From Rhodopseudomonas palustris HaA2 (lineage in GTDB: Bacteria > Pseudomonadota > Alphaproteobacteria > Rhizobiales > Xanthobacteraceae), in assembly GCF_000013365.1 (NCBI RefSeq), contig NC_007778.1, positions 4,216,001 to 4,280,000 on the forward strand: a DNA stretch of 64,000 nucleotides. The letters run 5' to 3'. Below the pieces are notes generated by a model that searched no databases, was not told the DNA's origin, and worked only from the letters and a program-made list of their open reading frames with translations. This document shows positions 8,793-17,974 of the stretch, piece by piece. Numbering within the stretch: the stretch's first letter is position 1; each line of letters starts with the position of its first letter. A program made the position numbers and the translations under genes.

Positions 8793-9908
8793 ATGAAACT
8801 CAAGCTTCTCGGTTTGGCATTCGGCGCGTCGCTGGCGCTGTCGACCACGGCGCTGGCACAGGACATCAAGGTCGCGGTCTCGGGGCCGATGACCGGCAGC
8901 GAATCCGCGTTCGGACGGCAGTTGAAGAACGGCGCCGATCAGGCGGTCGCCGATCTCAACGCCGGCGGCGGCGTGCTCGGCAAGAAGCTGGCGCTGCAGA
9001 TCGGCGACGACGCCTGCGATCCCAAGCAGGCACGCTCTATCGCCGAGAAACTGGCAGGCGAAGGCATCCCGTTCGTCGCCGGGCATTTCTGTTCGTCGTC
9101 GTCGATCCCGGCGTCGGAAGCCTATGCGGACGGCAACGTGCTGCAGATCACGCCCGCCTCGACCAACCCGCTGTTCACCGAGCGCAAGCTGTGGAACGTG
9201 CTGCGCGTCTGCGGCCGCGACGATCAGCAGGGCCTGATCGCCGCCGAGTACATCACCAAGAATTTCAAGGGCAAGAACGTCGCCATCCTCAACGACAAGA
9301 CCACCTACGGCAAGGGTCTCGCCGATGAAACCAAGAAGGCGCTGAACAAGGCCGGCTTCCAGGAGAAGATGTTCGAGTCCTACAACAAGGGCGACAAGGA
9401 CTTCAATTCGATCGTCTCGCGGCTGAAGCGCGACTCGATCGATCTCGTCTATATCGGCGGCTACCATCAGGAAGCCGGGCTGATCCTGCGGCAGATGCGC
9501 GACCAGGGCCTGAAGACCGCGATGATGGCCGGCGACGCGATGAACGACAAGGAATTCGCCTCGATCACCGGCCCGCTCGCCGAGGGCACGCTGTTCACCT
9601 TCGGCCCCGACCCGCGCAACAAGCCGACCGCCAAGGCGATCGTCGAGAAGTTCAAGGCCAAGGGCATCGATCCGGAAGGCTACACGCTCTACACCTACGC
9701 CGCGTTCCAGGTCTGGTCGCAGGCCGTCGCCAAGGCCAAGACCACCGATCCGAAGAAGGTGATCGACACCATCAAGGCCGGCGAATGGGACACCGTGCTC
9801 GGCAAGATGGCGTTCGACGCCAAGGGCGACATCAAGGCGATCGACTACGTCGTCTACAAATGGGACGCCAAGGGCAACTACGCGGAAATCCCCGGCAAGG
9901 CGATGTGA
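8793..9908 (+). CDS. Branched-chain amino acid ABC transporter periplasmic binding protein
   Basis: A 371-residue type I periplasmic binding protein (LivJ/LivK family). It has an N-terminal signal peptide ending near residue 23 (TTALAQ), then the family start DIKVAVSGPMTG and the cysteines near GDDACDP and GHFCSS. It delivers the ligand to the LivHMGF complex. It lies 167 bp after livF with AGGGAT before the start and may have its own promoter, as binding proteins are usually made in excess. Ligand specificity cannot be read from the sequence. Confidence 0.92.
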   Translation: MKLKLLGLAFGASLALSTTALAQDIKVAVSGPMTGSESAFGRQLKNGADQAVADLNAGGGVLGKKLALQIGDDACDPKQARSIAEKLAGEGIPFVAGHFCSSSSIPASEAYADGNVLQITPASTNPLFTERKLWNVLRVCGRDDQQGLIAAEYITKNFKGKNVAILNDKTTYGKGLADETKKALNKAGFQEKMFESYNKGDKDFNSIVSRLKRDSIDLVYIGGYHQEAGLILRQMRDQGLKTAMMAGDAMNDKEFASITGPLAEGTLFTFGPDPRNKPTAKAIVEKFKAKGIDPEGYTLYTYAAFQVWSQAVAKAKTTDPKKVIDTIKAGEWDTVLGKMAFDAKGDIKAIDYVVYKWDAKGNYAEIPGKAM

Positions 9909-9926
9909 GGCGTTGGGCTTTCGATC

Positions 9927-10005
9927 GTCATTGCGAGGAGCGAAGCGACGAAGCAATCCAAACAGTGTTTGCTGCTCTGGATTGCTTCGCTACGTTCGCA
10001 ATGAC
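9927..10005. repeat. Inverted pair of family B repeats
   Basis: gtcattgcgaggagcgaagc at the left and its inverted partner ending gcaatgac at the right enclose about 25 bp. This is the same unit as at 7771-7848, about 2 kb away. It sits directly after the binding-protein gene and may form a long stem in the transcript. Confidence 0.85.
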
Positions 10006-10027
10006 GTTGAAACAACGGTGCAAAGCC

Positions 10028-10140
10028 GTCACCGCCCGGCTCGACCGGGCGGCCCAGTATTCCAGAGCGCGACCGTCTAATCCATCAGAGCAACTGACAC
10101 TCTGGGATAGTGGATCCTCCGCGTTCGCGGAGGATGACGT
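10028..10140. repeat. Composite palindromic repeat (family G)
   Basis: It contains two hairpins, cgcccggctcgaccgggcg on the left and atcctccgcgttcgcggaggat on the right, around ccagtattccagag. It differs in sequence from the other families but has the same two-palindrome layout. It lies between the binding-protein gene and the convergent ccdA gene, where it could help end both transcripts. Confidence 0.6.
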
Positions 10141-10201
10141 CCTTTGATGGCGATGCGCGTTCGACGAATATCGGCGCCTTACCAATTCAGCGCCGGCCGC
10201 C

Positions 10202-10936
10202 TCACCCGATCGTCCCCAGCGCCGGGAACGTATTCAGCAGCCAGACGCTGACGTCGGTGATGGCGCCGGTGAGGAAGGCGATGCCGGTCAGAACCATCAG
10301 CGCGCCCATCACGCGTTCGACGATGGCGAGGTGCTTCTTCATCCGCGCGAACAGGCCGGAGAACTGCTCGACCATCAAGGCCGCGAGCAGGAACGGAATG
10401 CCGAGGCCCGCGGAATAGACCGCCAGTAGCCCCGCGCCCTTCGCCACCGTGGCTTCGGCCGCGGCGACCGACAGGATCGCGGCGAGGATCGGGCCGATGC
10501 ACGGCGTCCAGCCGAACGCGAAGGCGAGCCCCATCACATAGGCGCCCCACAGGCCCACTGGTTTTGGGATCGGCAGCCGGCCCTCGCGCATCAGGATGTT
10601 GAGCCGCGTCAGGCCGAGGAAATGCAGCCCCATCAGAATGATGACGATGCCGGCGACGATCGCGAGTTCGGCCGACCAGGCCCGGATCAGGCCGCCGACC
10701 AGGCTGGCGCTGGCGCCGAGTGCCACGAACACGGTCGAGAAGCCGAGCACGAAGACCAGCGCCGAGATCATCACGGCGCGTTTCGAATTGCGCTGGGATT
10801 CGTCGGCGGCGACGTGCTCGATGGTCGCGCCGGTCAGATAGATCAGGTATGGCGGCACCAGCGGGAGCACGCAGGGCGACAGGAAGCTGACCAAGCCGGC
10901 GAGCAGCGCCGCGGGGATCGAGACGTCATGGATCAT
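10202..10936 (-). CDS. ccdA: Cytochrome c biogenesis protein CcdA
   Basis: A 244-residue polytopic membrane protein of the CcdA/DsbD family. The two redox cysteines are C22 in SPCVLPLVPPY and C146 in GWTPCIGPIL, each at the start of a three-helix repeat. CcdA carries electrons from cytoplasmic thioredoxin to the periplasm to keep apocytochrome c thiols reduced. It stands alone: no other ccm gene is nearby. It is divergent from the P1-family peptidase gene at 11059. Confidence 0.93.
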   Translation of the reverse strand: MIHDVSIPAALLAGLVSFLSPCVLPLVPPYLIYLTGATIEHVAADESQRNSKRAVMISALVFVLGFSTVFVALGASASLVGGLIRAWSAELAIVAGIVIILMGLHFLGLTRLNILMREGRLPIPKPVGLWGAYVMGLAFAFGWTPCIGPILAAILSVAAAEATVAKGAGLLAVYSAGLGIPFLLAALMVEQFSGLFARMKKHLAIVERVMGALMVLTGIAFLTGAITDVSVWLLNTFPALGTIG

Positions 10937-11058
10937 GCGGCTACATGCACCTGCCCTCGTCGGCCGCGCAAGGCCCGCTGCGGCGAGCTTCCGCAGCTTG
11001 TGATCGCGGCGTGAGGGTTGCTCGACGAAGTGTTTATGCCGACAATATCGCTCTCCTC

Positions 11059-12078
11059 ATGACCTTCACCGTTGGAACTGCCTTGAAGAACCTCATCACC
11101 GACATTGCCGGCGTCCGCGTCGGCCACGCCCACGACGAACGCTTGGCCTCCGGCGTCACCGCGATCCTGTTCGACACGCCGGCCGTCGCCTCGATCGACG
11201 TGCGCGGCGGCGGACCGGGGATTCGCGACGGCGTGCTGTTGGAGCCGGTCAATACCGTCGAGCAGGTCGACGGCTTCACGCTGTCGGGCGGCTCGGCGTT
11301 CGGGCTCGATTCCGGCGGCGGCGTGCAGGCCTGGCTCGCCGAACAGGGCCGCGGCTTCTCGATCGGCACCGCGACGATCCCGATCGTTCCGGGCGGCGTG
11401 ATCTTCGACATGCTCAATGGCGGCGACAAGGCGTGGGGGCAATTCTCGCCCTATCGCGAGCTCGGCTATCAGGCCGCAGCGGCGGCAAGCGACGCCTTCG
11501 CGCTCGGCAGCGTCGGCGCGGGGCTCGGCGCGACCACGGCGAACTACAAAGGCGGGCTCGGCTCGGCCTCCGCGACGACGCCGGGCGGAATCATGGTCGG
11601 CGCGATCGCGGCGGTGAATGCGATCGGCAGCGTCACCATCGGCGACGGCCCGTGGTTCTGGTCGGCGCCTTACGAAGTCGGCGATGAGTTCGGCGGCTGC
11701 GGCATGCCGCAGCATTTCACCGACGAGATGCTGGCGGTGAAGATCAAGGGCGCCGCCGCCGCGACCGCGGAGAACACCACGCTGGTCGCGGTCGTCACCG
11801 ACGCGCTGCTGACCAAGACGCAGGTGAAGCGGCTGGCGATGATGGCGCAGACCGGGTTTGCGCGGGCCATCTATCCGGTGCATGCGCCGCTCGACGGCGA
11901 CGTGGTGTTCGCCGCCGCGACCGGCAACAAGCCGGTCGATCCGCTGGCGGGGCTCACCGAACTCGGCGCGATCGCCGCCAACACGGTGGCGCGGGCGATC
12001 GCGCGCGGCGTCTACGAGGCGACCGCGCTGCCGTTCAAGGACGCGCAGCCGGCGTGGCGCGATCAGTTCAGGCGCTGA
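11059..12078 (+). CDS. P1-family (DmpA/NylC-type) peptidase
   Basis: A 339-residue Ntn-type hydrolase of the P1 family (L-aminopeptidase D-esterase, DmpA, NylC). The N-terminus is ITDIAGVRVGHA and a central KGGLGSAS is present. Members cleave themselves to expose an N-terminal nucleophile; the E-N-T-T sequence at 238-241 fits the Asn/Thr cleavage site of NylC, giving Thr240 as the likely nucleophile (inference). I chose the ATG at 11059 because the family begins near ITDIAGVRVG; the upstream extension is not conserved-looking. Its last 11 bases overlap the end of the convergent EF-hand gene. Confidence 0.88.
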   Translation: MTFTVGTALKNLITDIAGVRVGHAHDERLASGVTAILFDTPAVASIDVRGGGPGIRDGVLLEPVNTVEQVDGFTLSGGSAFGLDSGGGVQAWLAEQGRGFSIGTATIPIVPGGVIFDMLNGGDKAWGQFSPYRELGYQAAAAASDAFALGSVGAGLGATTANYKGGLGSASATTPGGIMVGAIAAVNAIGSVTIGDGPWFWSAPYEVGDEFGGCGMPQHFTDEMLAVKIKGAAAATAENTTLVAVVTDALLTKTQVKRLAMMAQTGFARAIYPVHAPLDGDVVFAAATGNKPVDPLAGLTELGAIAANTVARAIARGVYEATALPFKDAQPAWRDQFRR

Positions 12079-12826
12079 GCGACACCGACGAGGTCGCCGA
12101 GGCCTGCAGCTGCGCCGCCTGGCGCTGGATCAACTGCTCGATGAAATTGTAGGACGCGGTCGCTTTGCTCGACGCGCTGCTGGCGCTGGCGGCCGAGGTC
12201 GTCGACACCGTCGAGCCGTCCGCATAGGTGATCGAGGTCGTGACCGAGCCGTCGGCATTGGTGACGCTGGTGGTCGACGCGCCCGAGCTCTCCTGCGACC
12301 CGCCGCCCGCGCCGCCGCCGCCCGCCTGAGCCTGCTGGCCCCTGCCCTTCAGCGCCGAGGACAATTCGTCGAGGCTGACCGAGCCGTCATTGTCGGCGTC
12401 GAGCTTGGCGAACACCTTGCTGGCATTCTCGGCATTGGTGCCGCCGGCGCCGAGCTTGTCCTGGAATTCGGACTGGCTGATGGCGCCGTCGCCATCGCCG
12501 TCGAGTTGCGAGAACAGATCCTTCAGCGCGGTGTCGCGGCTTTTCGTGGCGGTGGTCGACGCGTCGGTGGTCGACGTCTGGCTCTGCTGCTGCGCTGCGA
12601 GCAGCGCCTGCATCATCTCCGGCGACAGGCTGCTCGCCGGCGACGAACTGCTGCTGCTCGACGAGTCGAGCAGCGAACTGCTGGAGCTGGAGCTCGAATC
12701 CGAGCTGGAGGTTTCGAACGGGTTGCTGAGGCTGGTCGTCTTCGAGGACGACCCCGACGACGACGTGGAGCTCAGCGAATTGAGCAATCCGGACAGCGCA
12801 CCGAGCGCGCCGAGGGCTGGCAACAT
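12068..12826 (-). CDS. Serine-rich EF-hand protein
   Basis: A 252-residue protein. Residues 19-67 are almost all Ser with some Thr. Two full EF-hand loops follow: D109-E120 (DGDGDG start) and D143-E154 (DADNDG start), both with acidic residues at positions 1, 3, 5 and 12, so calcium binding is likely. After a Gly-rich linker, a C-terminal region repeats an ADGS-x-x-T pattern twice (about 190-210). There is no classical signal peptide, though the N-terminus is hydrophobic. The start at 12826 has GGAG eight bases upstream. Its role is unknown. Confidence 0.8.
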   Translation of the reverse strand: MLPALGALGALSGLLNSLSSTSSSGSSSKTTSLSNPFETSSSDSSSSSSSSLLDSSSSSSSSPASSLSPEMMQALLAAQQQSQTSTTDASTTATKSRDTALKDLFSQLDGDGDGAISQSEFQDKLGAGGTNAENASKVFAKLDADNDGSVSLDELSSALKGRGQQAQAGGGGAGGGSQESSGASTTSVTNADGSVTTSITYADGSTVSTTSAASASSASSKATASYNFIEQLIQRQAAQLQASATSSVSLSA

Positions 12827-13097
12827 GACGAGACTCCGTTCAACGCCGCGGACCGCGGCCGCAACTACGCACGCGCATTCTGTGCCATCGTTCAGCAATC
12901 GCCGTGCCAGCCGGAGAGCGCTTGGAATTGCAGGGATTTTCGCCGCGGTGCGGCGCCGCCCGGGCGGAAATTTCTGCCGCACCGGCACAACCTGCCGGCC
13001 CCATCGGTGCACCGCGGCAGCTTGCGGGGCCGCATTGCGAGGTCCCGGTCCGCGTGATAGCGAGGCTGATCGCTCTCACGCCGCACCGGAAGCTCCC

Positions 13098-13796
13098 ATG
13101 ACCCAGCTCGCGCCCCGCCCCCTCGTCATCGCGCCGTCGATCCTGGCGTCGGATTTCTCCAGGCTCGGCGAAGAGGTCCGCGCGGTCGATCAGGCCGGCG
13201 CCGACTGGATCCATCTCGACGTGATGGACGGGCATTTCGTGCCGAACATTTCCTACGGCCCCGACGTCATCAAGGCGATGCGGCCGCACACCACCAAGAT
13301 CTTCGACGCGCATCTGATGATCGCGCCGTGCGATCCCTATCTCGAAGCCTTCGCCAAAGCCGGCTGCGACCACATCACCATCCACGCCGAAGCCGGTCCC
13401 CATCTGCACCGCTCGCTGCAGGCGATCCGCGCGCTCGGCAAGAAGGCCGGCGTCTCGCTCAACCCGTCGACGCCGGCCTCCGCGCTGGAATACGTCATCG
13501 ACATGATCGACCTGGTGCTGGTGATGTCGGTCAACCCCGGCTTCGGCGGCCAGGCCTTCATCCCCTCCGCGATCAACAAGATCCAGGACATCCGCGCGAT
13601 GACCGCGGGCCGCCCGATCGACATCGAAGTCGACGGCGGGGTGAGCGACAAAGTGTCGGGGCAAATAGCAGCCGCCGGCGCCAACGCGTTCGTGGCGGGC
13701 AGCGCGGTGTTCAAGGGCGGCACGGTGGAGAGCTACAAGGCGAATATCGACGCGATCAGGAATGCGGCGGCGATGGCGAGAGGAGAAGTGGTTTAG
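13098..13796 (+). CDS. rpe: Ribulose-phosphate 3-epimerase
   Basis: A 232-residue TIM-barrel enzyme interconverting ribulose 5-phosphate and xylulose 5-phosphate in the pentose phosphate and Calvin cycles. Metal ligands and catalytic residues are visible: H39 and D41 in [14 protein letters not shown]72 in AHLMI, and the DIEVDGGV loop near 178, with the phosphate-binding NPGFGGQ near 147. The frame is open far upstream over the antisense of the EF-hand gene, but ATG 13098 fits the family length. It stands alone, followed by about 1.2 kb without a gene. Confidence 0.95.
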   Translation: MTQLAPRPLVIAPSILASDFSRLGEEVRAVDQAGADWIHLDVMDGHFVPNISYGPDVIKAMRPHTTKIFDAHLMIAPCDPYLEAFAKAGCDHITIHAEAGPHLHRSLQAIRALGKKAGVSLNPSTPASALEYVIDMIDLVLVMSVNPGFGGQAFIPSAINKIQDIRAMTAGRPIDIEVDGGVSDKVSGQIAAAGANAFVAGSAVFKGGTVESYKANIDAIRNAAAMARGEVV

Positions 13797-13803
13797 CTTT
13801 CCG

Positions 13804-13909
13804 CCGTCATTGCCGGGCTCGACCCGGCAATCCATCCTCTTCGTAAGATGCACTTCGGTCCGCGCGCTTCGCGCGCGATGGATGCGCGGGTCAAGCCCGC
13901 GCATGACGG
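13804..13909. repeat. Inverted pair of family C repeats
   Basis: gtcattgccgggctcgacccggcaat at 13806 and an inverted relative (gcgcgggtcaagcccgcgc...) ending near 13909 enclose about 40 bp, with an extra small palindrome gcgcgcttcgcgcgc in the spacer. Located just after rpe. Confidence 0.75.
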
Positions 13910-13947
13910 GAGTGGAGGTGGCGAGCGCTGCTACCATCTCAGCAGCT

Positions 13948-14070
13948 GTCATCCTGAGCGCCGTCATCCTGAGGTGCTCGCCCGCAGGGCGAGCCTCGAA
14001 GGATGCGGACACGAGGGCTGAGCTTGCGGCCCATCCTTCGAGGCTCGCTGCGCTCGCGCCTCAGGATGAC
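13948..14070. repeat. Family D repeats (tcatcctgaggtgc / gcctcaggatgac)
   Basis: A fragment gtcatcctgag is followed by a full unit 13963-14005 and its inverted partner 14032-14070. The same family is at 33771-33936, 40332-40440 and, degenerate, 52499-52549. It abuts the left end of the candidate RNA gene at 14100-14572. Confidence 0.8.
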
Positions 14071-14099
14071 GTTGTGCAAGTTGATCGACCTGTCAAACA

Positions 14100-14572
14100 G
14101 CCACGGCAATTCTCTCTCGCGGCTCCATCGAGCCCGAGTTGTGCACCCGTCGCTGTCACAGCGAGGGGTGGGGGCGCGCCGGCCGGCGCGGGGTTTGGTG
14201 GTTTCTCGCGAGGGCTTGCGATCCCTCGCGCGTCGCCTTCCGGCGCGCCCACCGCGGCGCTTTCTGTCTTCGGGCCCGTGCTTCCGTTGACAGGCAAGGG
14301 TAATGAAACCCCACGGTCCGGCGGATTACGCCGCCTTCGCCTGCCCCCGTGCAGCGAACTAACAAGTCGCAGAGCCTCGTAGTAGGCCCGGACGGGTCCC
14401 CGAAGCCTCCCGGACGCGTGCTTGCGAGGCACGACGCGCAGGACGCCGCGTCTGTTCGATTTCCCCGGCACGGTGCCGGCGTCCTCGAACCATCGTTCCG
14501 GACCGGTTACCCGGCCCGCCGATCTGTCCCGCTTGTACGACGCCTCGCGAAGCGCCCCTCACGGACAGGACA
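14100..14572 (-). ncRNA. Candidate structured non-coding RNA (unknown family)
   Basis: No frame here looks like a protein: the open frames are Arg/Pro/Gly-rich on both strands. The block has many short hairpins, for example cgcgagggcttgcgatccctcgcg near 14213 (stem of eight), ggcggattacgccgcc-type near 14320 and cgtgcttgcgaggcacg near 14418. A sigma70-type promoter on the minus strand (14579-14606) points into it. It is not RNase P RNA, tmRNA or SRP RNA: none of their conserved cores is present. The left end is a guess, set at the family D repeat. An unrecognised mobile or repeated element is the main alternative. Confidence 0.4.
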
Positions 14573-14578
14573 GCGCGG

Positions 14579-14606
14579 ACTATAATCATAATAGGAATTA
14601 TGTCAA
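14579..14606 (-). promoter_or_regulatory. Sigma70-type promoter reading left
   Basis: On the minus strand TTGACA (14601-14606) is followed after 16 bp by TATAGT (14579-14584), in an AT-rich patch that stands out from its surroundings. Transcription would start near 14571. No protein gene begins downstream, which is why I link it to an RNA gene. Confidence 0.6.
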
Positions 14607-14699
14607 GAGGCGGATTTGCGCCGGACGCTCCGCGGCATGCCGGGCCGCAGCGCTAATCTGGTGGTTCCAGAATGTTTCAGCCGCTGCATCCGCATCGCG

Positions 14700-14813
14700 T
14701 CGTCCCCGCGCAGGCGGGGACCCATAACCCCTGGCTTTTCAAGTGAGTAACTCTGCCGCAGCGATTCAATCGGGATGCTGCGGCGTATGGGTCCCCGCCT
14801 GCGCGGGGACGAC
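14700..14813. repeat. Inverted pair of family F repeats
   Basis: cgtccccgcgcaggcgggga at 14701 and its exact inverted form at 14787-14812 (gggtccccgcctgcgcggggacgac) enclose about 58 bp. Each unit is itself a hairpin. This is the only site of this family in the window. Confidence 0.85.
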
Positions 14814-14994
14814 AGGGGATAGGCAGAGCCAAACCGCTGATCGACGCCGGGCGGGAATCGATATTCGATCGCGCTGCGGTTCTCGGGGCGACGCCAGAAA
14901 CCGGGGGCCCGCATCTGCGGCGCAGCGCTGCGCGCTGCACCGCGTGCGGGACACGTTTCGTCTGGGAGTCGTTCAGGCCCGACTGCGCCGCGGA

Positions 14995-15177
14995 CTACTT
15001 CTCCCGCTGATTGCTCGGGATGTCCTTGTATTCGTCGATCTCGGTGCCCTTGCCGTCGAGGCCGCGGCCGGGTGGGCGCTGGGCCTTGTCGCGGTTGCTG
15101 AGGATGTCGTCCTTGCGCACCTTCTCGTCTTCGAGCTCGGACATGGCGCCCGTTCCGCTGCGTTGACCTGCCGGCAT
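14995..15177 (-). CDS. Small charged hypothetical protein
   Basis: A 60-residue, highly polar protein (MPAGQRSGTG... ending SNQREK) rich in Asp, Glu, Lys and Arg, with no hydrophobic segment and probably little fixed structure. The start at 15177 has a strong AAGGAGAT seven bases upstream, which is the main reason to accept so short a gene. A longer frame upstream lacks coding character. It is divergent from the PH-like gene at 15298. Function unknown. Confidence 0.7.
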   Translation of the reverse strand: MPAGQRSGTGAMSELEDEKVRKDDILSNRDKAQRPPGRGLDGKGTEIDEYKDIPSNQREK

Positions 15178-15297
15178 GACGATCTCCTTTGCGTCGGTTG
15201 AGATGACCAACCCGCCGACGCCCGAAAAGGTCCCGTTCCGGGCTGCGGCCAATGGCGACGTGGTGAACCGGCCGACGCGCCCGCATGACTTACCGGT

Positions 15298-15873
15298 ATG
15301 GCTTCTGAAACGACGATCCCCGACGCGTTCCGCTCCACGCTGTTCGAAGCGCCTCTGCGCCGCGCGCTCGATGCCGCGCTGCAGCCCGGCGAGCGCGTCC
15401 TGTGGCAGGCGCAGCCCGATGCCTCCGCGGCGATGATGATGGTGCGGGCGCTGTGGTGGATCGGCGTGCCGTGGCTGGCGCTTGCCCTGGTGGGGCTGTC
15501 GCGCGGCTGGCTCGGCGATTGGATCGGCTTGCCGCTGCTGTTCGGCGTCGCGCTGGTGCTGGGGCCGTTCGTCGTGCTGCTGCACCACCTGCATACGCTC
15601 TATGTCGTCACCGATCGCCGCGCGCTGATCCTGCGCGCCGGGCTCGGCCGGGACGGCGCGGTGGCGACCGATTTCGGCGCGATGAACCAGCTCGAAGTGC
15701 TCGACATTCGCGGCCGCCGCGGCCATCTCAGCTTCGCCTCCCGCGCCTCCACCGCCTCGCCCGACACCGACTTCACCGGCCGCTACGGCTTCCGCTTCCT
15801 GCCCGACGTCGCGGAGGCGCGCGGCGCCCTGGAAGCGGCCCGCGCTGCCGCCGGCCCGCACGGGCGCCGCTGA
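15298..15873 (+). CDS. Membrane protein with bacterial PH-like domain
   Basis: A 191-residue protein. The N-terminal 40 residues are soluble, two hydrophobic segments follow (about 50-70 and 77-97), and the C-terminal part begins with YVVTDRRALIL, the hallmark of the bPH2/DUF304-type PH-like domain. Proteins of this type are membrane-anchored with the PH-like domain in the cytoplasm; their roles are mostly unknown. It ends in an Arg-rich tail. Confidence 0.65.
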   Translation: MASETTIPDAFRSTLFEAPLRRALDAALQPGERVLWQAQPDASAAMMMVRALWWIGVPWLALALVGLSRGWLGDWIGLPLLFGVALVLGPFVVLLHHLHTLYVVTDRRALILRAGLGRDGAVATDFGAMNQLEVLDIRGRRGHLSFASRASTASPDTDFTGRYGFRFLPDVAEARGALEAARAAAGPHGRR

Positions 15874-15957
15874 ACGCGCGGCAATTCGGTGGCCTCCCCG
15901 CCCCGGACGAGCGGATGATAGTCGTTATCGGACCATTTTCTGGAGGCGGCGACGCGC

Positions 15958-16356
15958 TCAATCGTACCCCGTCCCGGGCCTGCTCCCCGGAATTTTCAAG
16001 AACTTGAATTTCTCCGGCAAATACTTCCGCACCAGGCCGTCGATGATTTCATGGCGACGGACGGTGACGCCCATCGGCGGCCATTCGGTCTCCTTGCCCA
16101 CCACATCGACGACCAGATAGACACTCCATGGCGGGCAGTCGGCGAGCAGGCTCTGAACGTGCAGAATGTGTGCGACGGTCATCAGGTCGAGATTGAAGAA
16201 ATAGACCATGTTGTTCGGCCAGCCGTAGTTGTCGTCAACCACCCAGAAATCGCCTCGGCCGAAGGCATCCTCTTTCCCCTGCCGTTCGAAAAAGGCGACA
16301 AGCTGTGCATACAGCCTGTCCCAGATTTGGTCCTGAAGATCCTCAGAGGACGACAT
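15958..16356 (-). CDS. Hypothetical protein, small acidic/aromatic
   Basis: A 132-residue soluble protein rich in Trp, Phe, Tyr and Asp (for example WVVDDNYGWPNNMVYFFN near residue 38). Size and composition recall small immunity-type proteins, but I recognise no family and no toxin gene is adjacent. GC content is somewhat below its neighbours. There is no strong ribosome binding site before the ATG at 16356. Confidence 0.6.
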   Translation of the reverse strand: MSSSEDLQDQIWDRLYAQLVAFFERQGKEDAFGRGDFWVVDDNYGWPNNMVYFFNLDLMTVAHILHVQSLLADCPPWSVYLVVDVVGKETEWPPMGVTVRRHEIIDGLVRKYLPEKFKFLKIPGSRPGTGYD

Positions 16357-16655
16357 CGATCGGCCTACTCACGCCCGCGGACAACCCCGCCGCAGCCAGT
16401 ACATGCTTTCGCGCAGCCACAGCCTCATGTGGAAGCGCCGAATGCTCGGATCCCACCCTCAGTTTGGCGATTTCACGAACGTTCGCACAAATTCGCTCGA
16501 CCCCAGCACAGATTCTGTTCCTTCCATCCAACCATCTATTAATGGATATTATCCTAGGATTATTCACTTATGTCAGGGAAGATCTGGTGGACTGTGGCCT
16601 CCCCGCCGCGCTTCTGCTAAAGCGCGGCGTAATCCCCCAACACGAAGAGTCTGTG

Positions 16656-17963
16656 ATGATCCCGCGCTACACCCGTCCGGAAATGGCTGCCATCTGGGAG
16701 CCGCTCACCCGCTTCAAGATCTGGTTCGAGATCGAGGCCCACGCCTCGGACGCGCAGGCGGCGCTCGGCGTGATCCCGAAAGAGGCGGCGGAGACGATCT
16801 GGGCCAAGGGCAAGGACGCGGCGTTCGACGTGGCGCGGATCGACGAGATCGAGCGCGAGGTCAAGCACGACGTCATCGCGTTTCTGACGCATCTGGCCGA
16901 GTTCGTGGGTCCCTTGTCGCGCTTCGTGCATCAGGGCATGACCTCGTCGGACGTGCTCGACACCTGCTTCAACGTGCAGCTGGTGCGCGCCTCCGACATC
17001 CTGCTGGCCGATCTCGACAAGGTTCTCGCGGCGCTGAAGACGCGCGCGTTCGAACACAAGATGACGCCGTCGATCGGCCGCTCGCACGGCATCCATGCCG
17101 AGCCGGTGACGTTCGGCCTGAAGATGGCCTACGCCTACGCCGAATTCTCCCGCGCCCGCGATCGCCTGGTCGCCGCGCGCAAAGAAGTCGCGACCTGCGC
17201 GATCTCCGGTTCGGTCGGCACCTTCGCGCATATCGATCCGCGGGTCGAAGAACACGTCGCCAAGGCAATGGGCCTCGCGGTCGAGCCGGTGTCGACGCAA
17301 GTGATCCCGCGCGATCGCCACGCGATGTACTTCGCCACGCTGGGCGTGATCGCCTCGTCGGTCGAGCGGCTCGCCACCGAGCTGCGGCATCTGCAGCGCA
17401 CCGAGGTGCTCGAGGCCGAGGAGTACTTCTCCGAGGGCCAGAAGGGCTCGTCCTCGATGCCGCACAAGCGCAACCCGGTGTTGACCGAGAATTTGACCGG
17501 CCTCGCCCGGATGGTGCGCGCCTATGCGATGCCGGCGATGGAGAACGTCGTGCTGTGGCACGAGCGCGACATCTCGCATTCCTCCGCCGAGCGCATGATC
17601 GCGCCGGACTCCACCGTGACGCTCGACTTCGCGCTCAATCGACTGGCGGGCGTGATCGAGAAGCTGGTGGTGTATCCCGACAACATGGCGAAAAATCTCG
17701 ACCGCCTCGGCGGCCTGATCCATTCGCAGCGCCTGCTCACCGCGCTGACCCAGAAGGGCTGTTCGCGCGAGGAAAGCTACAAGCTGGTGCAGCGCAACGC
17801 GATGCCGGTGTGGCGCGGCGAAGGCGACTTCCTGACGCTGCTGAAGAAGGATCCGGACATGAAGAAGTACATGTCGGATGCGGAGATCGAGGAGCAGTTC
17901 GACCTCGGCTATCACCTCAAGCACGTCGACACGATCTTCCGGCGGGTGTTCGGCGAGAACTGA
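16656..17963 (+). CDS. purB: Adenylosuccinate lyase
   Basis: A 435-residue enzyme of the fumarase/aspartase superfamily that splits SAICAR to AICAR and adenylosuccinate to AMP, releasing fumarate. The family signature GSSSMPHKRNP is present near residue 265, and TSSDVLDT and the GRSHG motif near residue 140 line the active site. The frame continues upstream to 16305 but that part is not protein-like; ATG 16656 gives the usual MIPRYTRPEM start. The 299 bp upstream is AT-rich just before the gene (16540-16580) and probably holds the promoter. Confidence 0.95.
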   Translation: MIPRYTRPEMAAIWEPLTRFKIWFEIEAHASDAQAALGVIPKEAAETIWAKGKDAAFDVARIDEIEREVKHDVIAFLTHLAEFVGPLSRFVHQGMTSSDVLDTCFNVQLVRASDILLADLDKVLAALKTRAFEHKMTPSIGRSHGIHAEPVTFGLKMAYAYAEFSRARDRLVAARKEVATCAISGSVGTFAHIDPRVEEHVAKAMGLAVEPVSTQVIPRDRHAMYFATLGVIASSVERLATELRHLQRTEVLEAEEYFSEGQKGSSSMPHKRNPVLTENLTGLARMVRAYAMPAMENVVLWHERDISHSSAERMIAPDSTVTLDFALNRLAGVIEKLVVYPDNMAKNLDRLGGLIHSQRLLTALTQKGCSREESYKLVQRNAMPVWRGEGDFLTLLKKDPDMKKYMSDAEIEEQFDLGYHLKHVDTIFRRVFGEN

Positions 17964-17974
17964 GCGACGCCTCT

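Noticed and set aside
13797-14070. Possible CRISPR-like repetition
   Set aside because: The repeats are inverted pairs with unequal spacing and no run of direct repeats with unique spacers.
14061-14471. A 136-codon minus-strand frame in the candidate RNA region
   Set aside because: Arg/Pro/Gly-rich, no ribosome binding site, and the other frames and strand are equally open, so a protein is unlikely.
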